Shown piece by piece: positions 11,341 through 22,348 of a stretch of 64,000 nt of DNA (the stretch's first letter is position 1; the number at the start of each line of letters is the position of its first letter). This DNA comes from Glandiceps talaboti (Eukaryota; Hemichordata; Enteropneusta; Spengelidae). Location: assembly GCF_964340395.1 (NCBI RefSeq), contig NC_135549.1:33021832-33085831 (forward strand). Reading direction: 5' to 3'. The notes beneath the pieces were generated by a model. It was not told where the DNA came from. It saw only the letters and a list, made by a program, of their open reading frames with translations, and ran no database searches. The translations under genes and the position numbers were made by a program.

Positions 11341-11817
11341 TGTACTGCAGCATGTCACAGGTTTCGAGATGTTCCGCCTGCATGTACACATCAAGTTGTA
11401 GATGATGGGATACGTGAAAGTAGGTCAAAGGCCATCCTCAAATATAACTTGCCAAGTGTGTCACAAAGTAATTGAAATCTATATACTTGACTTGCTGTTG
11501 TTTTGAATGACAACAGTTTCACATCCTATCCTGGATGCTTCTTCAGGCCAACTGATGATCTAATGACAGATGATGGTTGGGTGACATCTGGAGTAGACTT
11601 GTGTTGGGTTCTCATCATCACATGACAATTCTACTCCGTCAGGTGTCATATAAACCATTTGCCATGAGATCATGTTGGCCTGAAGAAGTGTCTAGGATAG
11701 TACGTCATGAAACCCTTGCCATTCAAAAACAACCGTACAACAATTCCAGTATCATGATAGATTGTAATTACTTTGTTATTAACTTCATACCTGGATGATT
11801 GGGAGCAGTCATAGACA

Positions 11818-12235
11818 TATTAAACAGCTTCCGGAAAACTTTCGGAAATTCTATTCCACTTTGGAAAGGTATCTTTTTTTGATTGATAAAGGGTTAATAG
11901 ATATGCTGCTCACTGTAGACATATCAAATCATGACATAAACTTGCATTTGACACTTTCATTTTCAAAATTAACCCATGTAAAAAGTTGCCATTTGGCCAA
12001 AAGATTGCCCAATTTTTTGGTATTTGCCAAAATATTGGCCAATATTTTGAGACTTCCCAAAATATTGGCCAATATTTTGAGACTTCCCAAAATATTGGCC
12101 AATATTTTGTGAGTTTGCCAATATATTGGCCAATATATTTTCAGCTCTCAAATAAACTGCCCAATATATTTTTCCTAAATGAATGTATAGGTCAATATAT
12201 TGGTTTTCTTTAAACAATTTTACCATTTTGTCCCC
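11818..12235 (+). repeat. Element with TATTGGCCAATA palindromes, forward arm
   Basis: A roughly 415-bp sequence starting near aaacagcttccggaaaactt, whose right half repeats aaaatattggccaatatttt every 33-36 bases. The reverse complement is at 18120-18530. Unit core tattggccaata is self-complementary. Both copies lie in introns of the kinesin-like exon series and lack credible coding sequence. Confidence 0.85.
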
Positions 12236-12301
12236 AAAGTTACAAAATTTACTACTTGTAACATGTTTTAGTCGAGGTATGTAAAGGTACTTAAAATGTT
12301 A

Positions 12302-12888
12302 GACTTAGACCATGAACTGAGAGTCTCAGTTGCAAAAAAATAGCCATCTGAGACTAGTCTCAGTTTGCCAGTCTCAAATGGCAAAAAAACTTCCATGGTT
12401 AGAGTGTTTAATATGTTCTTAGGATTTCAATACTTGTTTGTGTTAAAGTATTGTAATCAATGTTGCCTAGGCAACATTGATTACAATACTTTAACACAAA
12501 CAAGTATTGAAATCCTAAGAACATATTAAACACTCTAACCATGGAAGTTTTTCCATACATATCTTTTGTTATTCTGTGTATATGGTGTCAACTCTTTCTT
12601 TTGTGTAGTTATCATGTGATCTGTATGTGTAGTTTACTAAGCCTTTGTTTTGTTTTATAGCATGGATGTATTAGGGATGCATCTATGCTACTTGTAATGT
12701 TTGTTGTCATTACAATCTTTGGTAAATTTTCAGTCTCAATATAGTATACATGTAGTGTGATATCATGAATTTTTTTGAACTGAAACTATTCTCAGATAGA
12801 CTTTTTTTTCAATCTGGGACTGCAGTTCATATGCAAACCGAGACTGGTCTCGGGTGGCTATTTTTGGCTCAGTTCATGGTCTTAGTCA
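12302..12888. mobile_element. MITE with long imperfect TIRs
   Basis: The left arm (12302-12378) reads agaccatgaactgag, then aaaatagccatctgagacta. The right arm, inverted from 12888 downward, reads agaccatgaactgagccaaa followed by tagccacccgagaccagtc. The interior is mostly the perfect palindrome at 12385-12552 plus AT-rich filler, with no transposase, so it is non-autonomous. A separate perfect hairpin (11-bp arms cagtccctcca/tggagggactg, 12893-12920) lies just outside the right end. Confidence 0.7.
12385..12552. repeat. Perfect 168-bp palindrome without spacer
   Basis: Each arm is 84 bases. The right arm is the exact reverse complement of the left about a centre at 12468/12469 (ttgcct|aggcaa). 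The arms begin aaaaacttccatggttagag and the symmetry breaks at 12384/12553. Confidence 0.97.
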
Positions 12889-15800
12889 CACCCAGTCCCT
12901 CCAGGTGGGTGGAGGGACTGTGTCTCAGTTTAATGTTTTACATGTAGGTACTTTGTGTACCATTACATACCTCTTTATTCATTATATTTTAAACTCATTA
13001 CTTAATTGCAGTTTTACTTTTCAAACACAACTAATAGCTCCCTTTCAAAGCCAGGCACTGCACTGTTGTGTGTTTTTAATCCCAGTAAAGCTCGAGACTT
13101 GACATTTTTTACAGCTCATTTTAAAAGATGGCCACGTACTAAGCCAATGGGTCCATGTTCAAGATGGCCACAAGCTTATGCTCCATGTTCAACTACAACG
13201 GCTCGCCGTATGTGGACCATCTTGTGTGATTTACTCATAACCAGAAATAGTTTAAATCTTAAAGGTATCTCAGACATGCAGCATTCTGTTTGTTTTAATA
13301 CAAAACCAATGAATGTTGACAGTTTCTTCTAATAATGTACAGAGTTTATACACATTGTGATTGTGTCCTATATGTAATATCTCTGGATAAATTCTCAGGA
13401 TTGGGGTTGGAGAACTACTAAACATTTTGCATCGGAACTTAGGGAAGGGTTTGCCTGTGATCAGTGATAGTGGTAACATTTACCTGTTACCAGTGAATAT
13501 CACTTTGACAACAAAAAATTTTCATTTGTCCTAGAGAGGACTTATTTTGATTCTGATTGCTGATTGAAAGATGAATATTTTGACCATGTATCTGGTACTA
13601 TGAGGAAACATCACAAAAATATTGGCAATTTGCTGAAATCTACTGACAATCTGAATAGCTGTTGGTGAATGGTAAACTAAATAACTATCGATTTGCTTGG
13701 AAAAATCATGGAAGTATAACCCACTACCTGGCATATCCCTAAACTCTTGTTCTTTGTTGAAATTTATTAACATGACAAAAGAGTGACAGTCACCCTTGTA
13801 TTCAGATTGTAGCAATGTCTGTATGTACTTTACTTTTGCACTCACTGTGATAACACAACATTGTAACGGTCACCTTGCAGCTTGGCTTCAATACAAGTAT
13901 GTTCTGTCACAGACAAGGAACACATGTGCTCCTTGTCTGTGGTTCGATCTGTGTGTAACAATGTGACACCAAACCCTGCCCCTTTCTACCTCAAGTTGTC
14001 TCTCTTGCATGATCATATAAATGTATCTGTAAGTGAAGCAAGTCACATCATTTCTGACATACAATGTATTTAATATTTCATGGGTGCACCATTGAAATTT
14101 TTTCTTACTCAGATATGTGTATAGGGCTGAAAAGTATATTTTATGGCTATAGTTACCGGACATTCCCCAAATGTTGTTTTCAAATTAATTTTTAAAAATT
14201 TGCATTTTGTCACGGACAAGAAACACTGGCTGTGCTGAATGCTTTGTTAACAAATGGCATGAATGCTACATTTGGAAATAATTAGCACACTGTCATTGGT
14301 TATAAAACATGCCCATCATAATACAAAATATGTAAATAGTATGCAAATGAGCATTTTCCAAATATGATTTAACGACCTGACAGTGTTACGTAATCATGAT
14401 AAAATATCCTGAGATTATCACAGTCTTCATGTCATAATCTGCAAAAGCAGCATACTAGTGCTTGATCGAAAATCGTCGCGTCATGTTCTAGTCTACAAAC
14501 GCTTAACATCGTATAGCACGTCAATGGAAAGAAGGAAAACTTGCCTCAGTGGAAATTTCACTTTGATACAGAGTGGAAGTGAAAGGGAAAGTCCGAGATT
14601 GTGGTAAGTGTAGCTCTATCATTTTGGAAAGTTGATTTCTGTTGTTGTGAATGTTATCATCAATAGAAATTTGGAAATTTTACATCCATCCTTGGAGTAA
14701 TTAATTGCTCAAAGATCCATCTATGGTACTTCCTTTCTTCTGTCCCATTTCTAGGGTGTATTTTTGACAAGAAATAACTGTTGATCTTAATCAAATGTAG
14801 TTTCATTCGCTATTAAAGTCGCTGTGTTGACTAGACACAGACCACCATATAATAAAGCAGGTGGTCTCTAAGGCCCTCTGTCTATGCCGACCAAAGATGA
14901 TTTGCTACTCAATTTCCAGACTCCACAAACTTTTTTACTACAATCTCAAAACTGTTGTTCGATGTTGCACGATTTTTTACCCGTAAGTAGGTGCACATAT
15001 GGTGTTGGCACAGTGTAGACTACCAATACCATGCATTGACATTGTATGTCACATGTTTTGCAATGGCAAAGTGTGGGGCCGCAACAGAATGGTTGATTTT
15101 CAAGTGAAGATGGTATTTTATGGTAACATGTCATTGTCCAAAACGTGTGGCGAACAGTAAGCATTCTACTGTGGCCTTGCATTTCATTTGTTTTCTCAAA
15201 GTGTTGAACTATAATCACAGACAACTAAGAACTTAGTTGTCTGTGAACTACTAGTAATTAAAGTGTAGCAGTCTTTGTTGTTTGCTTTAGAGGTGCTTCC
15301 TTATCAAACCTTCATTTACTCTTGGAAGGATGTGACCCCAACCCATTTTTACAGGTAAAAACTGAAACTTCTAGCATAGGCAGTGGATCACCTGTGTCCA
15401 TAAAATATATGCTAGACCCCTCTGGCTATTTTTCTCACTATGATGGCTACCAAAGGTTGCCAGTAATTAGCCCAAAGTGTCTAGCAAAAGTTGAAATTTT
15501 CCTTAGAGCTAATTTCTATTTTGTGGGTTGAGCAATGTGTGCACACATGGTAATCTAGTATTCAATAACCCATGACCTCTAGGATATGCACATTAACATA
15601 CATTGGTTATAATGTTTGTGTTCTTACTGAGGATTACATCTTAGTGTTTGTATAGCAACCAGTTTGCAATTCTATGCATATCTTTTCTTATTCTGTGTAT
15701 ATGGTGTGAACTGTTTCTTTTGTCTGTGCTTTGTGAAGTATGATTCATATCACTACTAGTGATGTGATATTGTGACCCCATGCTGTACTGTCTGTGGTTG

Positions 15801-17296
15801 CATTTTAGCTAGCCCACATAGCATATTCCAAGTTCAGACTGGTGATACCTCTTATACTTAGTTTCAAATTGATTTCTCACAAAAAGGCAACTAAAGCTTG
15901 GAACATTTCCCTTGAAGCATGTCAAGAGAAAGGTTCTTGTATCTGAATGCCTTTTTCAGTTACTCAGTCTATACGATGGGATGTCTATCTAGGTTCTATG
16001 CTCAGTCATGATGGTATATAATCTCACTACTGTATATACATGTATGGTAATTGTGAGTTTGATGAATGTGTAGACATTGTCATTCACACATTTTGGTTGA
16101 TCCATTGTGGTTATTTTTACCTCAGACCACTAAAGCCACTGTTCTCTGTATTAGCTGTCAACTACCTTCTCTGATCAGCTGTTATTTATATCATCGAAAT
16201 GTGGAGATGACTTTAGCTAGACCTCAGGCTTTTGCCCTTGATTGTGTCCCACCTATCAGAAACACATTGTTGAGAAGAAAACCTTACTACAAAAAAATTT
16301 CAATTAACATAATGAGAATGAAGATTTTTTTTCAAAAAGCCTTCAATCATCATATGGATATAATTGGAGCCATTTATAAATTGTATGTTTGTACCAATTA
16401 TCCAAAGCATCTCACAGGGTTGAATGAAAATGTATTCTTTGCCCCAGTAATCATTAATAACATCTGTGTTATTTTGTGATGAAATCTATAAACTTTTCAT
16501 TGACATTCACAAACAATTTATACATGATACATGACCTGTGTGTTTCCCGAAGCACAGAAAAAATGCTGAAAACAAGACCCTGGAAGAAGCTAGTGCACTG
16601 TACACATGACAGCAGTTTGAATTTCCCGCATTTGCATAGATTAGCCATAATCCTCTTTAAATAGGGCAGTTGTGTCTATATTCAGTTATGTAATGCAAGT
16701 TTTAATGCAAACTCTTTTCTTTGTTTTTCAGGTTAAAGCTGTAATGACTGCCTTATGGAGGGTGAATGGATTGTGACAGTATATGATGAACTATGTGTGG
16801 GAAAGATCATAAAAACTAACTGGAAAAATGCTTTAGTACATTTTTGGGAAAAAACTGGTGTTTATGATTTGTGGGGTGAAAGGTAATTCTGTTGGGGAGG
16901 GAAATTTCAAAATAGAAACTTTGTCTTGGGAAGGGACTGAGATAAAGATAAATTTATGAAGTAAAATGATAAAATTAAGTTAGATGTTTCAATATTACAT
17001 TTATGCATCATGGTCTTTTTTCGACATGTGTATGTGTGTGCCATTTCTCATTGTTAACTCTTCACCATGGTTAGAAAAAGAACTGTAGTTCTTCTTGAGA
17101 ATATTTCAAGAATTTTTGTGCTTTGTAAATTGTATCAAACATTTTTTCTTTTTATATTCCATATGGTATGTAAAATTGCTGAGTATTTGGCTTGTCAGTA
17201 TACCTTGTATATGTGTAATGGTCATTGTTATTGTTACAAGAAAGTTCAATAGGTCAGTCACAAACACTCATTCAATTGATCTGCTCAGAGCAATGA
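12889..17296. other. 4.4 kb of intron-like sequence, no gene recognised
   Basis: Open frames in this stretch (for example 13531-13845 minus and 16066-16479 plus) match no family I recognise and lack splice or start context. Small inverted repeats occur: cacagacaagga / tccttgtctgtg at about 13908-13941, and cacagacaactaag / cttagttgtctgtg at 15216-15245. Confidence 0.45.
15216..15245. repeat. Perfect 14-bp-arm hairpin
   Basis: cacagacaactaag, a two-base spacer aa, then cttagttgtctgtg. It shares its outer cacagacaa with the hairpin near 13908-13941. Confidence 0.9.
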
Positions 17297-17307
17297 AGTT
17301 TTGCAAA

Positions 17308-17340
17308 CCCCCCCCCAAAAAAAAAAAAAAATAAAAAAAT

Positions 17341-17421
<81 letters not shown>
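17308..17421. repeat. C/A-run and (AT)n low-complexity tract
   Basis: C8 followed by A-rich sequence to about 17361, then an uninterrupted AT dinucleotide run of about 30 units ending before tactgtcaaagc. Confidence 0.95.
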
Positions 17422-17423
<2 letters not shown>

Positions 17424-17449
17424 CTGTCAAAGCAAGAGTTCATGGTGGA

Positions 17450-18034
17450 AATTCTGTTGAGGAAGCTTCCAACACTGCAGCAACTAGGAAGTGGGGAACA
17501 TAGAATTTTGGATAGTAAATAAACAAGAAAGAATTACTTTCAGCTGTATTTCCAACCATGGTAATGGTTGCTAGGGCCAATTGTGTCAAAATATTTTAAG
17601 AAAATCTGCAGAATAACACTTTTAGAAACATCTCACCAAGTTTCAGTCTCACCATGGATGTATTAGTGAGACATCCATGGTCTCACTGACCATGTACTTT
17701 TTGAGATATAAATTTTTGACCAAAATTCACATTTACAACTACTTTGCATATAACTGACAATATAATTTGCATCATCATGTCTTTTGAATCATCATGTCAT
17801 GAACAAATCTGAATATACTAGCCTCCAAAACTGTTCCCACCAAATTTCAGGCCAATCTACCCAGTCTTTTTTGGAGTTGAAATTTTTTTACCAAAAATCC
17901 CATTTTCTGACCCAAAATCACATATTTGATGCAATCATTTTCATTTGAACAATTTCCCAACTGGACACCAGAAGTAACATGACCACCAAATATCAAAGCA
18001 ATCGGTCCTAGCGGTTTTTGAATTTAAGTTGTTT

Positions 18035-18065
<31 letters not shown>

Positions 18066-18118
18066 CAGACAGACTGGCAGACAGTTTGCCATGCTTATAG
18101 CACTATTGAATCGTTCAG
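17450..18118 (-). repeat. Interspersed repeat, inverted relative of 36090-36290
   Basis: About 17940-18118 reads, inverted, like 36095-36270: the gttcag-t-gtgctata start, a GTCT/CAGA microsatellite with (CA)n, caccaaatatcaaa and aatttcccaa. It contains a hairpin accatggatgt/acatccatggt near 17652-17682. No coding capacity. Confidence 0.65.
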
Positions 18119-18119
18119 T

Positions 18120-18530
18120 TGTGCTAAAAAGGAACCAATATATTGGCCAATACATTTATAGGGGAAAAATATATTGAGAGCTGAAAATATATTGGACAAT
18201 ATATTGGCAGACTCCAAAAATATTGGCCAATATATTGATAAACTCACAAAATATTGGCCAATATTTTGGGAAGTCTCAAAATATTGGCCAATATTTTGGG
18301 AAGTCTCAAAATATTGGCCAATATTTTGGCAAATACCAAAAAAATGGGAAATTTTTTGGCCAAATGGCAACTTTTTACATGGGTTAATTTTGAAAATGAA
18401 AGTGTCAAATGCAAGTTTATGTCATGATTTGATATGTCTACAGTGAGCAGCATATCTATTAACCCTTTATCAATCAAAAAAAGATACCTTTCCAAAGTGG
18501 AATAGAATTTCCGAAAGTTTTCCGGAAGCT
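18120..18530 (-). repeat. Element with TATTGGCCAATA palindromes, inverted arm
   Basis: Reverse complement of 11818-12235, ending agttttccggaagctgtt at 18530. It sits 30 bp upstream of duplication unit B, whereas the forward arm follows unit A. The two arms enclose about 5.9 kb. Confidence 0.85.
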
Positions 18531-18699
18531 GTTATTACCAAGTTGGTTTCTCGTGATACTGCCAGCCACTAATCAGAACTAGTTTTACCACCATTGATTA
18601 TATGCACAAACTTTCACTTAGCTTCATGTACCATCATTTAATTTGATAGTTATAAATGTACATACCTGAATCACTTCTCTATTTTAATGAATTTTTCAG

Positions 18700-18824
18700 C
18701 TTTATACAAAGAGGATTGTACGACGAGAGATTCCGTGTTCTAGTTGGCTCTGTACTAGAGGACTTAAATGGTACAATATCTTCATACGGACAGATTGGTA
18801 TGGGCAAGACGTTTACTATGGAAG
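18700..18824 (+). CDS. KIF3B-like: Exon 2B: KIF3B-like P-loop exon, second copy
   Basis: Acceptor tttttcag and donor gaag/gtcagt, 125 bases, no stop. The product is [20 protein letters not shown], then [10 protein letters not shown], then [22 protein letters not shown] and LNGT are nearer to KIF3B (FRPLVDSVLQ, FNGT) than in copy A, while the altered P-loop GQIGMGKT is shared, so that change predates the duplication. Its first base C completes the GG left by exon 1 or exon 4A as glycine. Confidence 0.87.
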
Positions 18825-19132
18825 GTCAGTTATTAATCAATAACTTATTGTAAGGATGCAATGCTATTAATCAGAATGATTGAATAAATTTCATAAAGAG
18901 TTTTGATGCATTTTTTCAACAGACTCCTAAAAGTTAATTAAAAAAAAATAACAGCAAAAAGTTGCATTTTGCAAATTTACCATAATCTTGAAATTGATGT
19001 GTTAAACTCCTCAAGTTTAACTTGTATTTGTCAAGATAATGTCAAATATTGAGAACGAATACAAAATGCTCAAAATTATCTGAGCAATGATAATTGTAAA
19101 CTTACATGTACATGTATGATATCATGTTTCAG

Positions 19133-19341
19133 GTGTATGGAGTGATCCAGACCTCCGAGATTTGATTCCAGATTCCTTTGACCACAAATGTACACACATA
19201 TCCCAGTCAGAAAATCCACAGTATTTAGTGAGAGCATCATACTTGGAGATCTATCAGGACAAGATCAGTGATTTGCTTTCCAAAGTCCAGAAGGAAATGT
19301 TAGAATTGAAAAAACGACCAGATACTGGTGTTTATGTTATG
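19133..19341 (+). CDS. KIF3B-like: Exon 3B: KIF3B-like motor core, second copy
   Basis: Same borders and length (209 bases) as exon 3A. Two differences, both changing the residue: LEIY instead of LDIY (E is the KIF3B residue) and KEMLEL instead of KERLEL. The VYVM ending and the codon-boundary phase are shared with copy A. Confidence 0.92.
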
Positions 19342-19777
19342 GTGAGTATTTAGAGTAAAATAGTTTAACTTTTCAACTTGCAAACTGCACTAGCTGCATG
19401 TGGGACATTATTGTTTGATATCAGGATCATGTTTGATCATTGATTTTAGGGTACAGACCCAAACATCAGTTTGATGGTATTCATTGTAATATCATAAATG
19501 TCTACATACATTTACCCATAGTTTGTTCAATATTGTTGAAAGTGTATGTTACGAGTACGAAAGTCATTACTTCCGGCAAAACATCTTTAAAAAAAACATT
19601 TCCTGTTTCAGCTAGTGTAGATTTAACATTGGTATTATCATGGCGTTCAAAGCTGTATATGTAGCTATAAAGTCATATTTATATGCATTATTATCTGTTT
19701 AAAAACACTTAAATTGAAAAATCATAACTTTAATATTTGATGGATTTATGTAATGTTATTTGTTCTCACTGTTTTTT

Positions 19778-20673
19778 AGTCCCCGCGGACGAAGTCCGGA
19801 ACAGGGACTTATGGATTGGGTTCCATCTGTCCATGCGTCCGTCCGTCCGTCCGTCCGTCCGCAGCCGATTCTTGGAGATGCCTGGACCGATTTTTTTCAA
19901 ACTTGGTACAGGGGCAACATGCTATGGCATACATATGCACGTCAATTTGTTTTATGATATCCAATATGGCCACCTAGCAACCATTTTGTTTGCGAATTTT
20001 CCCTGTCTAAAGCCATAACTCAGACATGCTTTAACAGATCTCATTCAAAGTTGGTATGAGGACAGTGTTTTATGACATACATGTGCATATTCATTGTTGT
20101 CATGATACGATCCAATATGGCCGCCTAGCAGCCATTTTGTTTGTGAATTTTCATGTCCAAAGCCATAACTCAGACATGCTTGAACATATCTCATTCAAAG
20201 TTGGTATTAGGACAGTGTTCTATGACATACATGTGCATATCCATTTTCATTGTGATATGATCCAATATGGCTGCCTGGTAGCCATTTTGTTTGCGAATTT
20301 TCATGTCCATGCAAAGCCATAACTCAGACATGCTTGAACATATCTCATTCAAAGTTGGTATTAGGACAGTGTTCTATGACATACATGTGCATATCCATTT
20401 TCGTCGTGATACGATCCAATATGGCTGCCTGGCAGCCATTTTGTTTGTGAATTTTCCATGTCCAAAGCCATAACTCAGACTCCATTTTCATTGTGATATG
20501 ATCCCCCATACCCAACCAATCCTTTATTGTTGGAGGCATATTCCATGTCCAACAAGCACACACAACATATCTAAGTCTGTTTGTTTTAGGTTCACAAATG
20601 TTGCGTGATCAGAGTAGTGATAATTCCTTAAAACCCAATTATAGCGGGGACTATGTCATTCTCAATGACTTGT
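19778..20673 (+). mobile_element. Non-autonomous Helitron-like element, copy 2
   Basis: Starts AGTCCCCGCGGACGAAGTCC with a small hairpin, then (CCGT)n at about 19835-19860, four core units of about 150 bp, and the same end as copy 1: GCGGGGACT, GTCATT-CTC-AATGAC hairpin, ACTTG. It lies inside a T-run of the intron 18 bases before the branch/acceptor region of exon 4B. Unit A at 10872-10880 has the uninterrupted T-run, which gives a clean empty site. Confidence 0.8.
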
Positions 20674-20688
20674 TTCATTTATTTACAG

Positions 20689-20768
20689 GATCTCATCTCA
20701 TTTGATACAAAAAGTGTGACAGAAATTGAGCATGTGGTGAATGTAGGTAATCAGAACAGAACTGTTGG
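20689..20768 (+). CDS. KIF3B-like: Exon 4B: KIF3B-like motor, second copy
   Basis: Eighty bases between atttacag and gtaagc. The product is [15 protein letters not shown] then [12 protein letters not shown]. It differs from 4A by three bases, each changing a residue (M/I, V/D, A/T). A Helitron-like insertion ends only 15 bases upstream, replacing most of the original polypyrimidine region, yet the acceptor catttatttacag is kept. Confidence 0.88.
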
Positions 20769-21286
20769 GTAAGCAAGCTTCTTGTTATTCTCATTGAATT
20801 ACAAGCATGAACTTGGTCTCTGTTGTTTCACATTGTGTTGTTTAGAAAAACAATAATGAAGTAGTTTTTGTTAGCACAACGAAACTGATAAGGTTCAGTA
20901 CATGAGGCATGGTTAAGTGTCTATGTGTCTGTCTGTCTGTCTGTTGATGTGTGTAAACAACTTAAAGTCAAATACTGCTGAACTGATAAGGTTCAGTAGA
21001 GCTAAAGGCATTGCTAAGTGTCTGTCTGTGTGGATGTGTGGAAACAACTTAAAGTCAAATACTGCTGAACACATAAGGTTCAGTAGTGCTATAGGCATCA
21101 CTGTGCTTGTCTGTCTGTCTGTCTGATTTAGGTAAAAAATGTGGTTTTTGGTAAAAAAAATCTTAAGCTAAAAAATATAGCTGTATAGCAGCATATGTCA
21201 CAGGTTTCGAGACGTTCCGCCTGCATGTACACATCAAGTTGTAGATGATGGGATACGTGAAAGTAGGTCAAATTCCATCCTCAAAT

Positions 21287-21968
21287 TTGGGGAAAAAATT
21301 TTGGTCTCATAGTTGCCTACATTCCACCAAATACCATGTGAGATATTTAGAGGTTGGTCAAAGATCATCCCCCATTTTTTTGAGGGGAGGGGGGATGAAA
21401 TTGGTTCTATAGTACACCATTTAAACCAAAAACTGCATCCCCAGCCCTATTGGGTTGCCTAGAATTAGACATGTGCATAATAATTAAATTCTAAGGTCAA
21501 AGGTCATCCCCTATTTTGAGGGAAATATTTGGTCCCATAGTTACCCACATTCCACAAAATACCCGGTCTGCACATGTTGTACACCAGGGATCAGCGAGCA
21601 TGTAATTGATTTACCGATTGATCAATCAATCGATTTATTGATTGATTTGTCATTAGGTTGAATGATTAATCGATTAAATGATTGATCCAGACAGTCAGAC
21701 AGACAGACACTTTGCCAATTGCCTATAGCATTTCTGAACATTATCATATCAGTTCAGTTGTGCTAAAAAGAGCTGTCTGGCAGGCAGAGCTATATTAAAA
21801 GCTAGTCCTGCACCAAGAGCATAATCGTGTTTAGTACCTGTAAATCCCTGTAGCTCCACTGATAACATCATGTAATTGTAATCCAACAATGTTTGCATTA
21901 GCGATTATGGTTAAAAGAGATATAAAGACAATATAATAATTTAAAATGAACGTTCATTTTTTTTTCAG
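21287..21968. other. Intron: degenerate tandem and GATT-like simple repeats
   Basis: Two or three loose units of a gtcaaaggtcatcccc / ttggtcccatagttaccca motif (21290-21570). Then a GATT/AATC-rich patch (21610-21685), a CAGA run and a ttcagttgtgctaaaaag terminus near 21755. No coding similarity. Confidence 0.55.
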
Positions 21969-22035
21969 TGCAACTAACATGAATGAGCACAGTTCTAATT
22001 CCCATGCTGTATTCCGTACATTAGAATGTAGAGAG
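21969..22035 (+). CDS. KIF3B-like: Exon 5: KIF3B-like switch I exon
   Basis: Acceptor tttttcag and donor gag/gtaagt enclose 67 bases encoding ATNMNEHSSNSHAVF then RTLECRE. KIF3B has ATNMNEHSSRSHAIF then VITIECSE. The switch I signature NxxSSRSH has lost its arginine (SSNSH); the family uses this arginine to sense nucleotide. One residue is also missing before ECRE. The exon ends on a codon boundary, and exon 6 starts on one. Confidence 0.88.
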
Positions 22036-22153
22036 GTAAGTAGTAGTATCTAATTACTGTGTTTTCACTTTAAATTTGTGTTTCTTTTTACAGCCAATTC
22101 GACAAATTAAACAATGATAATGTTTACATAGATGTTGCATGTTGATAGATTAG

Positions 22154-22157
<4 letters not shown>

Positions 22158-22186
<29 letters not shown>
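22158..22186. repeat. Pure G29 run
   Basis: Twenty-nine consecutive guanines in the intron between exons 5 and 6. Confidence 0.9.
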
Positions 22187-22348
22187 TAGCATTGGTTTCC
22201 AAGTTTACAATGTATTTCACTTGTACAGTAAAGTACTTGAACATTTTAGGACCTTATCACAGTTGGATACTGATACTAAGCAGTCAATGGTTTGTCCAGT
22301 GAATAGACTTTTCAAAGAGTTTTGTGCTTTTTGTATCTTAATTTTCAG

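Larger units (their letters stand above)
8378..11453 (+). repeat. Kinesin exon 2-4 duplication, unit A
   Basis: A direct repeat of 18561-21286, starting at gccagccac and ending near tacgtgaaagtaggtcaa followed by tcctcaaat. Exons, introns and flanking noncoding repeats all match, with small indels. Unit A carries a Helitron-like insertion upstream of exon 2 that unit B lacks. Unit B carries one just upstream of exon 4 that A lacks. Without the insertions both units are about 1.9 kb. Confidence 0.93.
18561..21286 (+). repeat. Kinesin exon 2-4 duplication, unit B
   Basis: Direct duplicate of unit A (8378-11453). Exon 3 differs from A at two of 209 bases, exon 4 at three of 80 and exon 2 at nine of 125; introns carry additional indels. 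It keeps the empty site for the unit A Helitron and carries its own Helitron-like insertion at 19778-20673. Confidence 0.93.

Noticed and set aside
13531-13845. 104-codon minus-strand frame
   Set aside because: No family recognised and no flanking exons. Left unannotated as coding.
16066-16479. 137-codon frame as a gene
   Set aside because: No recognisable domain, and no splice or upstream context. Composition resembles translated AT-rich intron.
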